DNA of 64,000 nucleotides from Manduca sexta. Its lineage: Eukaryota; Arthropoda; Insecta; Lepidoptera; Sphingidae. The notes under the pieces were generated by a model that saw only the letters and a list, made by a program, of their open reading frames with translations, was not told the origin of the DNA and made no database searches. A program made the translations under genes and the position numbers. The stretch is taken from the NCBI RefSeq assembly GCF_014839805.1, contig NC_051135.1, forward strand, positions 13,643,291 to 13,707,290. The letters are read 5' to 3'. Shown piece after piece: positions 1 through 12,690 of this stretch (positions are counted from its first letter, which is position 1; every line of letters starts with the position of its first letter).

Positions 1-129
1 CAGTTGGAAGGGAGAAATGACCAGACCAGACTTTAGTTTAAGGTCAGCCCTGGGCGCAGTATAGTAGTTGACAATGGGAGTATGCAAAGGCTAGTTTGGG
101 CATTGCTCGTGTACAGAAATAAAAAACGC

Positions 130-330
130 TTTTAAAATAAAATTAAACTATTTTTCAGATTTTATCGCGGTTTTTATATTTCGATTTTCTCCCGACGTTT
201 CGAAAACTTTGCAGCCTTCGTGGCCTCAGGTGGCCACTCCCCGTTTGAGGTCAATTTTAATGTCTGACATTCGCGTAAACATAAGAAATCATTCAGGCTT
301 TAAGCCAAATTATTATCTGGATCCATCGTT
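130..330 (-). mobile_element. Penelope-type tail, solo copy
   Basis: Shares ATCGCGGTTTTTATATTT and CTCCCGACGTTTCGAA with the tail at 8440-8565 in the same orientation. No coding sequence is attached. Confidence 0.55.
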
Positions 331-2999
331 GATAAAACAATTACGTGATGAGTTTATCGTTGAAAACTTTAGATAATATTGTTCATTGTTAATGCATGGG
401 TACTTGTACTTGTATATATCGATATGTACAAGCTCCCCTAACATTAATTGAATTTAGGACATTACAGAGTCCAATGAGTTGGTTAAAAGTGCGTAATAAT
501 TAGGGGTTATCACGCGAGAAGGGGGCGAAGAACTTTCAGAATTAAGTGGTACTTGTGGTATTTACTGAATACGTGGCTATAGTGTATGTGTGTCATTAGA
601 TTGTAGTAATTAGCGCCTCCAAGAAAAGTATGCAACTTACTCTATCAATCGTTTAGTCTTCTCCTCCTATTTGCCCTTATGGTGCTCGCATTGGTGTCAA
701 AACAACATACTTTTTCAAGCATATTGCAGTAAGTGTTGTCTTAGTTATAACCGCATGCTTGATAACCGTCTCCAGGAGATCAAATTGTACAATGTTCCTA
801 ACCTAAGAAGCGACATACTTCACGTCCCTCTATAGTAATTTATAAAAATAAATATTATTAAATTCATCGTATTTTGTGGTCACTTCATTTATGTGCTTTT
901 CAACAGTTACTCATCTTTAACCATATGCAGGGACTAAATAGAATGCTATATTTGGTACCCGGTATATTTAATGGAAGCAAAATATCGCCCACACACATTA
1001 TTATCTCTTCAGCTTAGTAATTACATGAATGAGCTTCCGCCCTCGCAATCAAGATTCACAGAAACAAAAATTGAATCAAGCTGATCACAATCAGGCGCGT
1101 GAGTAACAAAGAATGGGAAACTTCCTACGCTTTTCTAAATAATATCGTTTATTGTTTTCTTGAAAGCCTTAATCTGAACTGGCTGTCGAGACGAGTATGC
1201 CGCTCGTTTGATGGTAAGCAGTACTGCTTCCCATAAACAATAAAAACACCATATAACGCACTCTTAATAAAATAATGACCTATTCCAAAATTGCCAACTT
1301 ATAGGAATCGTCAAACAATCAATTTTTGTTTTCGACCTTTTAGTTTTTTCCCTTTTTTTCATGCTATAGGTTTCATTTTTTACCCATCTTTAATAAGCTC
1401 AGTATTATAGCAACTTCATAAAACAGGTAGCAAACAAAAATTTGTTTTCCAACGACTGCCACAAATTAACAATTTTGAAATAAGTCATTATTAAGAGTGC
1501 GATTATAACGTTGAATCATAAAGTACTTCGTGGCACTCCATAATGCACAAGATGAGAAGAGATCTTAAGTCTCTAATGCCATTGGCCCGTAATCTAGTTA
1601 TAACATTACCTCTGAGTGCTGTAGCTTATAGGCTACTTTTTATCCTGGACAATACTTCTATTTATTTTTAAAGTAAACGGTTTCTTTTAATCGGCATTTC
1701 GAGCCAAATTGCTTTTGGCAAATGCCAACAATCGGAATTGATGGCATAATATTACGCTATCTGGCATACGACAAAATTAGAAACTTTAAACCACAGATTT
1801 TCATAGTGCCTTAGCATATTTCGATTGTAAATCGGTAAAAGTATAATTTTTTTACGGATGATATGGTTAATCTACTATACTTCAAATAGGGAAATACGCA
1901 AATTAACCAAGACTTGAAGAAGGACAAATAACTGCATAATTTTAGAGTTTAAATTAATCACAAACTTTATTATCATTATTTAAATGTCTTAATAAGAATG
2001 CCTAGTGCATGTCGGGTTCACATCTAGAAGATGTGAATTAAATTATCGTACTGTCATATCTTTTACTTGTAACATGCATGATTGAACATCAGTTTTGGGA
2101 ATTATATAAAAAAAACCGCAATTAAGCTGATATGGCATAAGGCTCAACTAACACATCAAGTGATAGAAAATTCGGAAAACATTATGTACTCCAATTGCTC
2201 GTTCAATTATCGTCATTGCCTCATCATCAATCACAGTTGCATTCTAAACTCATATCTAACATAACCTTTACCATCAGTTCCAACATGACCAACCTAGAAA
2301 CTAGCCAATAACGTAACACGAGTCCAGCCGCGCGCATCCACTAGTGTTAATTAAATAACCGCTCCCGTCCGTGCATTCAGCTAATGGGTATTAGGGACCA
2401 AGCGATGCCGCCAATAAAAGCAGTGTCGTGCGGTTTTTACGATCGCTGGGTGGCCGTCACAAATTACTGCGATATGAAATCATTTTTGATGCATGTGCTC
2501 TACATGTGGAGTTGGATTTACATTTTTTGGGCTTATTATGTTATACTATATGACGTTTATGGTTTGTTTGGTAAGTATTCTGTATGGCATATTTTTGAAA
2601 ATCTCTACCTATAGTTAGGAAAATTAAAGTAAGTCTTTTGGAAAGTAAATCTTACCTACAATTTATACAATAAACACACGTATTAAATATTTATTATAAA
2701 AACATACAACACAAAACTGTTTCCTGATAAACTTTTTCCTTTAAGCCACGTGAAGTATAACCGGAAGTAACATTTGCATCTCAATCAGCTTCGTACAGAA
2801 ACAAAATATTGTATAATACTTTTATTTAATATTGTAAATAGAATATCGCTAAGAATATTTTTTAAAGTAAACACTGAAACTATTAAACGGATTTGGATCA
2901 AATTTGCCATTCAAAACCAATTCTGGCGAGACGAACAGACAACTTTTTATTACGAATAAAAAACAAAATCCAGGAAAGATTTTACTCGAGCAGCCGTGA
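331..2999. other. AT-rich non-coding sequence
   Basis: Apart from the MITE at 1258-1500 and a scrap of repeat family C near 1195, I see only short ORFs without family features. Confidence 0.5.
1258..1500. mobile_element. inverted-repeat MITE
   Basis: Starts GCACTCTTAATAA and ends TTATTAAGAGTGC. The pairing continues imperfectly for about 90 nt (AATGACCTATTCCAAAATTG against its partner). TATAAC lies next to each end, though 3 bases away on the right. Confidence 0.7.
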
Positions 3000-3009
3000 C
3001 CAGAATATT

Positions 3010-3330
3010 TTTTTTTATTGCAGTTAAATGACGAGACGAGCGTACTCCTCGCCTTATACACACAACCGCCCATACATATGGTAGTAACACCAAACAGAAT
3101 TTTGAATTAGAAACTACGCCGCACTCCAATGCGCTCGTCGTCCTGAGACATAAGATGTTAAATCCCATAATATCCAGTAATTAAGCTGGCAGTAATATCC
3201 TTCAAAACAGAACACATGTATGCCACTATTGCAAAGCTGTAGAAATAAGACATCACGGTGGTACCTTTCCAGACGGCTCCCGCATAAGAGAGACCTTACT
3301 ACCAGTAACTACCGCATAAAGCCAAGACAA
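3010..3330. repeat. interspersed repeat family C
   Basis: CACTCCAATGCGCTCGTCGT, CCTGAGACATAAGATGTTAA and CTTCAAAACAGAACACAT match 53770-54055 in order. Shorter pieces occur at about 1190-1255, 10430-10515, 48555-48690 and 62655-62715. Probably the 3' end of a LINE. Confidence 0.65.
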
Positions 3331-4394
3331 TATCAATAACTACCAATACAATCAAACGAGTGGGATATCAGCTGGGTGTCTGGACGTCGGCCAGGGCAGC
3401 GCGCACTTGCGCATTGCGCTTGTAAACACCGGGTATCGACTACCCACACTACCCACCCTCGCCCACTGGTTGACAACGCGCCTCTGACAAATCATCGGAG
3501 GAAATTATTATTTATCTGTTATAATCAAACGGTGTTTGGAAATATTAATTTTATTTCTTAAAATGTATTGCCATTTTTTATATTTTTTCCGATATCGTTT
3601 TCGTATAGAGTTTTTATATAGCGTATTGTATGTATTAGTACACATAATGTGATATTATCATGCACTATACTATAGTGTTATAACACAGCCATATTTTATC
3701 ATGGTTAGGTTGAATTAGGATGCAATCTTCATCCTTAACAAGTAAAGACGTGGCATTCGGCGACATCAAATATGCCATATTTACCACTGTAGTGTAAATC
3801 ATAATTTCGTTTAGTATTATTTTAAAATAAGATATACGTGTTATTGTCCTTATTTAACTTTCACAGCGCTTTCGTTCGATCAGTTCATAGTAACATCTAG
3901 TTATTTATAGAGATCAACTTAGTTAATGATCCTTCCGATGTTACAAGTGTTTGTCGCATTCTACGGATCGTTAATGCGTGATAATTTTTTTTTAATAGTT
4001 AATACGAATTTTAGAGGAATATAAAGCCGTCATTTGACAATGTATACGAAATTAAAATACCGTCTTTATAATCGATTGCGCGTTCTTTTCCACAAGCAAA
4101 TTCGACTTTAGCGCAGCTGTAAAAACCATTAGAAGACAAAGCTCCGTCCGCGAAGACAAACAGGAATAAACATAATCGCATTCAGGTCCAACTGCGTCAC
4201 GGACCCCGTATATTTCGTTTTATCGAGAGCCAAAATATTTTTTTATTTATATAACCAAAATATTTTCTGTACTTACAAATAATACGAAGACCTACATCAA
4301 AAATAGCTTCGATAATTTTTAAGTTATGACCGAATAAATTAACAATATTGTAAACAGAAAGGATAATCTCTGGAACTATTGATTCACACACCCA

Positions 4395-4490
4395 TATCGC
4401 GCTTTTATTCCCGACGAGGTGAACAGAGGTGCAACCAGGGCGTCCACTTTTAGCATGTGTGTTCCGTCCCATGATGTGATAGGGGCGAGC
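4395..4490 (-). mobile_element. SINE family 2, 3' fragment
   Basis: Shares TTCCCGACGAGGTGAACAGA, CCGTCCCATGATGTGATAGG with the 38640 copy. Head missing. Confidence 0.45.
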
Positions 4491-5544
4491 CTATACTAAC
4501 TATATAACTACTGCTTCATACCTGATGAATTCTTTGATTAAAAGAAATATTTATAATATTTATTTATGTTTTTATCCCGGTGATGCTATAAACACGGACA
4601 ATTTAACGAGCAGAAGTGAATTATCAATAGTTCATCTGAATCAAGCCATAAATAATTATATCGACGCTTGAGTCATTCATATCTAAGCGACAAATATACC
4701 GAAAATGAATTATATAAATATTTTGAATCTTCATTTTTTTGCGTCATTTGATCTAGGTTTTGTAAGTCTAGGACTATTTCAATAACATTAGACTATATCT
4801 TTATATAATAAAAAGTTGAATTGTTATGAATTTTCATATTAAAATCAAAACTTTAAAGCACTCTACTCAAAAATTTACTGATTGTCGCTTAGATATTATT
4901 GTCTTTCAAGCATCGATATCAATTTGTAAGTTTGTCTCGTGTTCCATGTGTTTAGACATCATCCACTCACAACACCCAGATGCCACCACACACCGTTAGC
5001 TCCACGGTTGCGTTGCATAATCGCGCATATATAATTGTTTATCGACAGCTTGCTTTGTGCATAAAAGCATTTCTTCCGCGTATTTGTGTCCAATTATATA
5101 ATTTTCTAAATTCATGTTACACTTTGATTTCACTTTTTGATGAATTAAAATTTGTGAAGTGACTGAATCTTTGTATATCTGCGTACATTCTCCTGTTCCC
5201 TATTGACCCCCCATACCAAAAACAAGCCTGTAATAGTGACAACTCGCTGTATCGAAGCATTTGTCCCACACAGACAAAAGCGTTGACATATTGCGACCTA
5301 ACTACAAGCCACACGACGATACCCAACACACCAAATATAAACTGTACCTCGGTTTATAGCTCCTTAAAAATTATTATATCCCTTATACTAAGCTCGTAAA
5401 CTAAGCCGTACACTGCGCACTTCACAATCACACAACACTTCCGGAAATTTCGATCACTGATACTTAAAAAAAAATCTTCAACGAAATTAACCTGTACAGT
5501 TAAAAACGCGAAACAATTTGGTCTACTCCGACATGTTTCCTTAC

Positions 5545-5607
5545 TCGGGGAAGGAAAGTGTGGATGTATAGTGGTGGGCACGTTCCCGGGCCACGCCGGC
5601 GAGGCGA
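5545..5607 (-). CDS. candidate GC-rich exon, minus strand
   Basis: 63 bp between GATCCTTGCAG and GTAAGG on the minus strand, open in all three frames. GC-rich sequence continues upstream to about 5690, so a promoter or 5'UTR origin is equally possible. Confidence 0.25.
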
Positions 5608-6284
5608 CTGCAAGGATCGACCGTGCCAGCCCTGGGGACGCTGCGTATGTGCGCGCGCCTCACGACCCACTACACACCTAATCACCAACGGCATAAGGTC
5701 GCTTTCACCGCGAAACAATACCAATCAACAAGCAACACTAATGCCATTTTCTAACATCGTAACTCCATTTAATAACATCACGAATTTGAACTCTATCACA
5801 GGGATATTAGAATTGATATACAAAACTGGAGCGATTGCGGGAAAATATAGGGGTGAGGTGGTCTCCGCGAATTTGAATAGGGGGGAATGGGAGGGGAGCG
5901 AACAGTTACTGGGCGCTTTCATTAAACTTGTGGGTAATATAGCCATTTAGGCAGAAGTCACTAGGCAGAGACGGTGCTCGGGTGATGTCATTGTGTGTGG
6001 TGTAATGCATTGTTAGGAGAAAGAGTTCTCATTCAGCATGCAGAGGCGGAAGCTAATAAAGCCATTGCGGCTGACCAGGCCAATAGCGATTCGATTGGTC
6101 ATGCGTTTACATTCGCTTGCAGCGTGATGTAAAATGTACGTGGAAACGGCGATTTTGTGAATGCGGACGAAAGTTTTTAACGTGAACTGAATTTAATTGA
6201 TTAATTTTTAAAATCTCTACATTTGAACTAGATCTGTCGATTTTGATAGCTTTATTGATTAACCATTCGCAAGTTTTATGTCGA

Positions 6285-6608
6285 TAGCGGCGATAGTCTA
6301 GTTGGAACGGACTGCCAAGACGAATGTCCGCAGGTTCAAATCCCAAGGGCACATACCTCTGACTTTTCTAAAAATCATGTGTGTATTCTTTGTGAATTTA
6401 TCGTTCGCTTTAACGGTGAAGGAAAACATCGTGAGGAAACCTGCACATCTGAGAAGTTCTCTATAGGAATTTCGAAGGTGTGTGAAGTCTACCAATCCGC
6501 ACTAGGCCAGCGTGGTGGACTAGGGCCTAATCCCTCTCAGTAGTAGAGGAGGCCCGTGCTCAGCAGTGGGCAAGTATATAATACAGGACTGATATTATTA
6601 TTATTATT
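6285..6608 (+). mobile_element. tRNA-derived SINE, family 1
   Basis: Head TAGTCTAGTTGG plus GGTTCAAATCC, body GGAAAACATCGTGAGGAAAC and AATCCGCACTAGGCCAGC, tail ATACAGGACTGATATTATTA. Nearly full length. Confidence 0.8.
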
Positions 6609-7150
6609 AAGTTTTATGTCATTGTTATTATCAATATGATTGCAAGGAGACTAAGGTTACAACAGAAAAAAAGGGTTGATCTCTCGCTACTCCTGGAAAC
6701 ATACAACTTATCCCTCTGGTACTAAAGCACATTTAATCTAAAAAATAATTCCATCCCACCGTAGAAGAAGGGAAGACACGTCGTCAGCCCAATCGATAAA
6801 TCCAAGGCGGTTGGATTCATCCGAGCGCGAAGCAGATTACTAACATCGGATATTTCTTAAAAGGTTTCCGTGCTGCGTTTATCACAATCCTCGGGGAAAT
6901 CTTGAAACGTGGGCTAGTGGTGAATTGTTAAAAAATAATTGTACTTTGTACATAAACAACGAAATTGGAATGTGTATCATAAATTTAGACCACATTTATA
7001 GGTTTTAAGCTTGATTGCCGTTCACGTCATGGTTTGAGCACAATAGCATAGCTCTACATTATAGCATTCACAACTCATAAATTCAATCTCAGCCTAAGCC
7101 CTAATACAAATATTGAGACTATCTATTCCATGTCCAAAAAATTCTTGCAG

Positions 7151-7259
7151 GTGGCCGACATCTTAACAAAGTATGAAGACACCAAAGTAGCCGATGAGGG
7201 GCAGCATTCACACCACGCAATTGCAAAGGAAGCGACGTCCATAGAATATGAATTAAATG
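7151..7259 (+). CDS. candidate isolated coding exon, unknown protein
   Basis: An acceptor-like ATTCTTGCAG precedes 36 open codons and a donor-like GTAAAA follows. The peptide starts VADILTKYEDTKVADEG and ends ATSIEYELN; it is acidic and of ordinary composition, unlike the surrounding repeat DNA. I do not recognise it. It could be an exon of a gene that extends beyond the window or a chance ORF. Confidence 0.3.
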
Positions 7260-7439
7260 GTAAAATTTAATGAGAACGGAAGTTATGAAAATTGCATATT
7301 GTTTGTATTCACGCGACTGAGAATGCGCAACGAGATACAAGTGTTTATGCTAGAGTTTAACGCACTCTTGTTGATTACTTTACAAAAGAATATTCTTCTT
7401 TTTATCTATCTACATCTACATATTTATGAAACGGAAGTC

Positions 7440-7635
7440 CCCTTTTCTGTTTGAATGAATGTTATCGATTTTCTTAAAATCTACTGAACGGATTTTTATG
7501 AGATTTGGTATGGGGATAGTTTAAGACCCTGGGAAGGTTATAGGCCACTCTCCATCCAGGGAAAATATATAACGGGACTTTTGTCTCTGTAAACTCCATT
7601 ACGCTGGCGAAGTCGCGAGCAAAAGCTAGCACTAA
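7440..7635 (+). mobile_element. Helitron-like 3' part
   Basis: ACTGAACGGATTTTTATGAG, GGTTATAGGCCACT, AACGGGACTTTTG and an end of GGCGAAGTCGCGAGCAAAAG then CTAGC. A second 3' end of the same type lies at 7690-7815. Confidence 0.6.
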
Positions 7636-7689
7636 TATATAAAGCTGTAGAGTTTGTTTTAACGCGCTAATCTCAAAAACTACTAACCG

Positions 7690-7815
7690 TTATTATTATT
7701 CATTAATGGGAAGCTACATTACCCCTGAGTGTTATTGGCTACTTTTTATCCTGAGTTAATATTTATCCCGTAAAAACTTTTTCATGCGGGCGGAGTTGCC
7801 AGCAAAAGCTAGTAG
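7690..7815 (+). mobile_element. Helitron-like 3' end, second copy
   Basis: TTATTGGCTACTTTTTATCC and GCGGGCGGAGTTGCCAGCAA followed by AAGCTAGT; degraded. Confidence 0.5.
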
Positions 7816-8248
7816 TTCATAAATAACAGGTAAAGTTGTGGAAGAAACAAAAGCTGAAATTCACAAACATTATTAAAAGCGCCCTGCTTATCATGAAACA
7901 AAGCTTGTAGTATATTCCTCAATGAAATCAAAGTAAGCTCTAGATGTTGTTTGAACTAGAATTGGATGACAACAAGATCCATAGCTAAATATCAATATTA
8001 TAATTATTTGAAATAAACAAAGCCACAGATAAAAAAATTACAATTTCTCCTATCAAGTGCTGCCATTCTAGTCTAGTGACTAAAATCTCGTGGCTTTTTA
8101 CCTTCTTCAATCAACCGGTCCACATCCAGACAGCTAATATAAACATTTGACGAAGGTCTCAACACGTATGTACGCAATAAACCCAAATCTCAGGCAGGCG
8201 TTGGACCCCCGCCCCCTCCTCTGCCACCTATTCGTCAATTTGGCCGCT

Positions 8249-8317
8249 CACGTGGGTAATGGAAGCCGCAGTAACGTCGCGTCGCAGTAACTCTCACGTG
8301 AAGTTACCCATCACGTG
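8249..8317. promoter_or_regulatory. cluster of three canonical E-boxes
   Basis: CACGTG at 8249-8254, 8295-8300 and 8312-8317. The middle one is the centre of a larger palindrome, GTAACT-C-TCACGTGA-AGTTAC (8287-8307). The surrounding 150 bp is richer in GC than the neighbourhood. E-boxes bind bHLH factors, including CLOCK/CYCLE. No adjacent gene is identified. Confidence 0.4.
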
Positions 8318-8439
8318 GCGTATCGATCTGCACTGTACGGACGCTGTACATCTGTTGAAGGATGTATTGTCTGCTCTCATGGTTATTTGGACAAACATAA
8401 TGATTTCTTAAGTTTACCCGAATGTTAGACATTTAAATT

Positions 8440-8565
8440 AAACTATTTTACGAATTTTATCGCGGTTTTAATATTTTACTTTTCTCCCGACGTTTCGAAG
8501 ACTTTGCAGCCTTCATGGTCACGGGGGGGACTGAGGTGGTGTTCATCCGCAAAGTCAGAGTTACA
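8440..8565 (-). mobile_element. Penelope-like element 3' tail
   Basis: Contains, in plus orientation, CTCCCGACGTTTCGAAGACT followed by TTGCAGCCTTC, next to the Penelope coding remnant on the same strand. The same words recur near 140-300 and 35405-35530. Linking the tail to the Penelope coding part is inferred from adjacency. Confidence 0.65.
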
Positions 8566-8609
8566 ATATCTACCTACATTTTATAAATATAATTTTTTTT
8601 AAAATTTTT

Positions 8610-8890
8610 ATCTGTTGGTGGTCCGATCTACACAGAAAGAGCTCACAGTGTCTTGAAGTCTGGCAGCCGGTCTTTTAGGTTCCGATTTAATTAAATGTAG
8701 AATTGGATCCCAGGCTTGTGCAAGCTTCCAACCATCTTCCCTATTGAAATTAGGATGTTTATCAATTTCAATGGCCTCGCGGATCATCCTAGGCAGGAAT
8801 CGGTGTTCTTTGGCAAGGATTTGTGGCTTGTCTAGTCGAAGATAATGGTTGGAGCCTTCAGAGTGTTCAGCGACTGCAGACAGACTTCAG
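8610..8890 (-). pseudogene. Penelope-like element, C-terminal coding remnant
   Basis: The minus strand reads VAEHSEGSNHYLRLD, KPQILAKEHRFLPRMIREAI, EIDKHPNFNREDGWKLAQAW and on to a TAA at 8610-8612. The REAIEI-H-NFNREDGWKL-AW pattern is typical of the GIY-YIG endonuclease end of Penelope-like retroelements. Only about 90 residues remain; the reverse transcriptase is absent. It is followed downstream (8560-8440) by the element's likely 3' tail, which also occurs elsewhere in the window. Confidence 0.8.
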
Positions 8891-8899
8891 TCTGACAAA

Positions 8900-11060
8900 C
8901 ATATTTTACTCTACCAATGGTGGAGGATCCATATAACCCGATCATTACCTGCTTCCCTTTTGTAATTAAAGTAAAATGTAATTGTCATTGGAACGATTTG
9001 CACTCATTTATGCATAATATTAGTATAAGTTGTGTCGTATTCTCTTTGGGAAAATTCCACCCTTCGCCACTGGTATCTGTACCACTTTATTTTCACCGGT
9101 ACAGAATGCCTATGGCCTTTAGTCCGCCAATACACCATGTGTCAAGTGTAAATAAAAAAATAGTGTTGGATATTGATTTTCAGAATTGTTCTTAGGGTAT
9201 ACAAACTACGTTCGGTAAACAACCTGAAGCCGCGCTTAGAATGCAAACAAAATGCGCAGTTATCGCGTTGTAGTCCGAATCTGTTGCGCAGACACTTTGA
9301 CGATACAAACAAAACTGTATAGTACTCTACTAGGCTCTAGTGAATACCTTTAAAATACTTCCTATTAATAATTTCTTTGGATCCGTGGATGATTAACAGG
9401 AGTAAACGTAAGAAATTTAATCATGTTCATGTCTTACATTAGCATATAGGTTTCTTTATCCACGAAAGTACAAGAGACCTTTAAATCGGGAAAGGTATTA
9501 CACGCGGGCTGAGTCGCAAGCAACATCTTATAGGTAATGAAGACAGAATGTTGATAATATTAAATTTTTACAAACCCTTCGAAATATCGCGAATAAAATT
9601 TTACAAATTATTGGGTAAAAAAATCTTTAAGTAGGTTTATTCCGATATTAACATTCGCAGAAACATTAATCACTTTGAGGATAGAATGTTTTGGCGTTTA
9701 GAAACTTTTGTGCGCGAGCAAAGCTTGAATTACCCGACATTCTTAATTTTTTCTTAGACTTAATCATACCTAACAGTTTTTACACATAACTAGCAACCGT
9801 TGCTTGAAAATCTGAAGTCAAACGATCCACAAGGCTCAATTAAAACATCCCAAAAGCCTTAACAGTCAAACAAATTATCTCTTGCTTCCCCTTACACACA
9901 GGAAGCCAGGGAATAGGGCTTACAACTTATTGCGCGGAGATTAGATCGTCTTCCCTCGCGAATGCTGCGATTCACAACAATTAATGTCTTACAGTCTTTA
10001 TTACATTTCATTTATTTTACGAGCACATTTATCATAAAGTTCACGCTTTTATTAAACTAACAATGTATGAACTATGCGTGTTTGGGGCAGAGCGTTGCCA
10101 AAATGTAAAACTCGAAATTCTAAGCCAATTTACTCGGACATCGGAATCTTTGTCATGGGAGGAAGCGGGTGACCGCGGCTTGAATCTCGCGAGCTGCAAA
10201 TGTACGAACGAATCTAATTTGACTGGACGAGTCAAAAAACGATGTCCGGTTTTACCCGCCACGTGACAACGCGTTCTATGGGGAAATTGTAAATTTCATT
10301 AGCCACTATGGATTTTAGGAGCATTTCCTACTAGCCAGTGTAACTAGTGGACATAATAAGACTCAACATCTCATGTCTCAGGATGGCGAGCGTAGTGGAA
10401 TACCAAAGAATACTTCGTCATTCAAGGTGTTGTATGGTGTGTCTACTGTTTATGGGCGACCGTATCGTTTACCATCAGACGAACGGCAAGCTGGTCTTGT
10501 CATTCAAAGCAATAAAAAAATAATCTGAACTATGTGGAAGTCCTACTCTATACAACATAAAAATGCTTTTCCCCAAGGTTTAGGCCTTGCAGAGTGCATT
10601 CACATTCCACAATCCCCATAGCTAACAAACACTACATTTTAGGTGGGGTAAAACCAATACACTATAGAAATGTGCAAATCGATCGTACATTAACGCCCTT
10701 GCAAGTATTTGGAGGGTCGCGGGATCGATTTGTAAAGGATTTAATGTACGGCTATGTTATAGGGTTGGGACTTTTTATTTCAAGTACGAAGATTAAGCGG
10801 TATGTGAAATTGTACTTTATCTGTATTGATATAGAGTTTGTTAGAATTGTTTGTATATTTAAACCTGGATTCGTAATCCGTAAGTAATAATTAACCACTT
10901 AACCCGAAATAAAAAAACGATGTTAATTCAGTAAAAGGAATTGATCATAATTCTAAGGATCGCGAGAGCTGCAAGTAACTTCATTCGTTGTAGAGATTAT
11001 GTCACAAATTTTTTTTTCTGCACTTCGAAAATTATTTTTCTGTTCGATTTTTGATGACGT
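8900..11060. other. non-coding sequence without recognised gene
   Basis: Short ORFs only. A family C scrap lies at 10430-10515. A related-looking pair of words (ATTATCATTCGAACGATTTG at 11850 and GTCATTGGAACGATTTG at 8985, each followed by CA-CATTTATGCATA) suggests another dispersed repeat. Confidence 0.4.
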
Positions 11061-11061
11061 A

Positions 11062-11267
11062 CAGTCACCCACATAAGTAGCTTAACAAATTCAAAACTAT
11101 CAAACTATCAATCGCCAAAACACTTGTGTTTTTACCCTTTTTTATTCTGAAAAAAATATAAAATGGATACACTTTACTTCATACAAAGCAAAAAAAACTT
11201 TCAGTAAACTGAACATGTATACGTTATTTGAAGTTTTCCTTTGTTAAGCTACTTTCATGGCTGACTT
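11062..11267. mobile_element. Tc1/mariner-type MITE, copy 1
   Basis: Left end CAGTCACCCACATAAGTAGC after TA; right end is TTTGTTAAGCTACTTTCATG followed by GCTGACT, its inverted partner. Same family as 45161-45369. Confidence 0.65.
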
Positions 11268-12156
11268 ATTTTTTCAATATTATTAAAAATTTGCAAAATA
11301 AAACTTGCTTGATACAGCTGACAAGACTGAAATTGTATGGGAGTGTTTGCAGTAGACCGAAACCTGTCGATTGTCAGAATCATCGAGCGTGACAGAATTT
11401 ACTTTTTTAAACGGAAACTTCTTGTTGAACACGCGTTTATCTATTTAGGACAGGATTTGCATACAGATGCAATAACGCATTAACCAATACATTGAAGATA
11501 AGTTGCGATATATTTTAGGGTCTGTTCAAATACAATAGATGCCTAAGAAATTCATTACAAGGAAAAGGGGTGGGACGGTTCATATCTATGGAGTCATATG
11601 GCTAAAAAAATATTATAGCGTGACTATCATTTTCACAGTCATCATGATCAGCCTCATGAGGTCCACTCAAAGATCAAAGTCCAGATCAAAAATTTCCAAA
11701 CTATCACTAGTTAGATTTCTATTACTTTCACACGACTTTCATTATAGATGTTGTGTAAGTTGTTATAAAGTCACTTTATAATTGGCAACTTCATCACTAG
11801 TAGCTAAGGGTCTGTATAACCCGCTACTTACCGGCTTCCCTTGATGTAGAATCTTATTATCATTCGAACGATTTGCATGCATTTATGCATATTAGTACCT
11901 ATATGTTGTGTCGTTTTCCCAATAGGAAAATCTTTGCAACTATTCATCACTCATTTCATATCATAAATATCCTTTCCAAATCTATTTAAAACCTATCCAT
12001 CACAATATAGCACGAAAAAACCCTTAAACGCAATTTACCCAAACGGGGCCGGAAAGTCCCGAGTATCCGCTAGGGAGTGTACAGGCGTGCACGGGCCTCG
12101 GCATCGAACCCGGCGGCGCGCGATATCGATCCGTCGCGGCAACTACATGCACTTAC

Positions 12157-12202
12157 CCGCCTGTGCTCGGCCGATACTTCGGGGGAGGGAGGTGTGCCTG
12201 CT
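12157..12202 (-). other. candidate small exon in a GC-rich island
   Basis: 46 bp between ACTCAACAG and GTAAGTG on the minus strand. The GC-rich island runs on to about 12050 on the downstream side, which is more like a promoter-proximal first exon than an internal one. Confidence 0.2.
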
Positions 12203-12524
12203 CTGTTGAGTGTTGTGAAGCTAAGCCTTTTGTTGGCTATTTATTAACAATGCGATAGATCAAATCTATTAGGTTTTTTATAGTACAGGTCCATTATTAC
12301 CGCATGGGTCATCTGATATTACATAGTTCCTACTGGCCATAACAATACCAAAAGGATTTTGGATGCGTTGTCGACCTTGAAAGGGAAGGGGCGAGGTCGT
12401 TTTGGCGTCCGAATTCATTCTTTTTTTGTTATTCCGATGTTTTGGAAACAAATTATGGACGACAACTTATTTAAAGTTGTTTCCACAAGCCACCCCATTA
12501 CCTACGAAGACCCCCTACCGCAAT

Positions 12525-12690
12525 AATAATAATATCAGCCCAGTACTATATACTGTCCCACTGTTAGGCTCGAGCCTCCTCTACTAGGGAGAGAGATTAG
12601 GCCATATTCTACCACGCTAGCTTAGTGCGGATTGGTCTCGGCAGTCCGTTCCACATGCAACTAGGCTATCGCCGCAGATATCTTTACAAA
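12525..12690 (-). mobile_element. tRNA-derived SINE, family 1, internally deleted
   Basis: In minus sense it runs from the head (AGGCTATCGCCG complement) directly to the AATCCGCACTAAGC block and the tail. The middle with GGAAAACATCG is missing. Confidence 0.7.

Noticed and set aside
5558..5950. 130-codon plus-strand ORF, the longest in the window
   Set aside because: No domain or homologue I recognise; the 5' half lies over a GC-rich island open in many frames and the 3' half is low-complexity Asn/Ile-rich. Antisense frames are also open, so length alone is not evidence.
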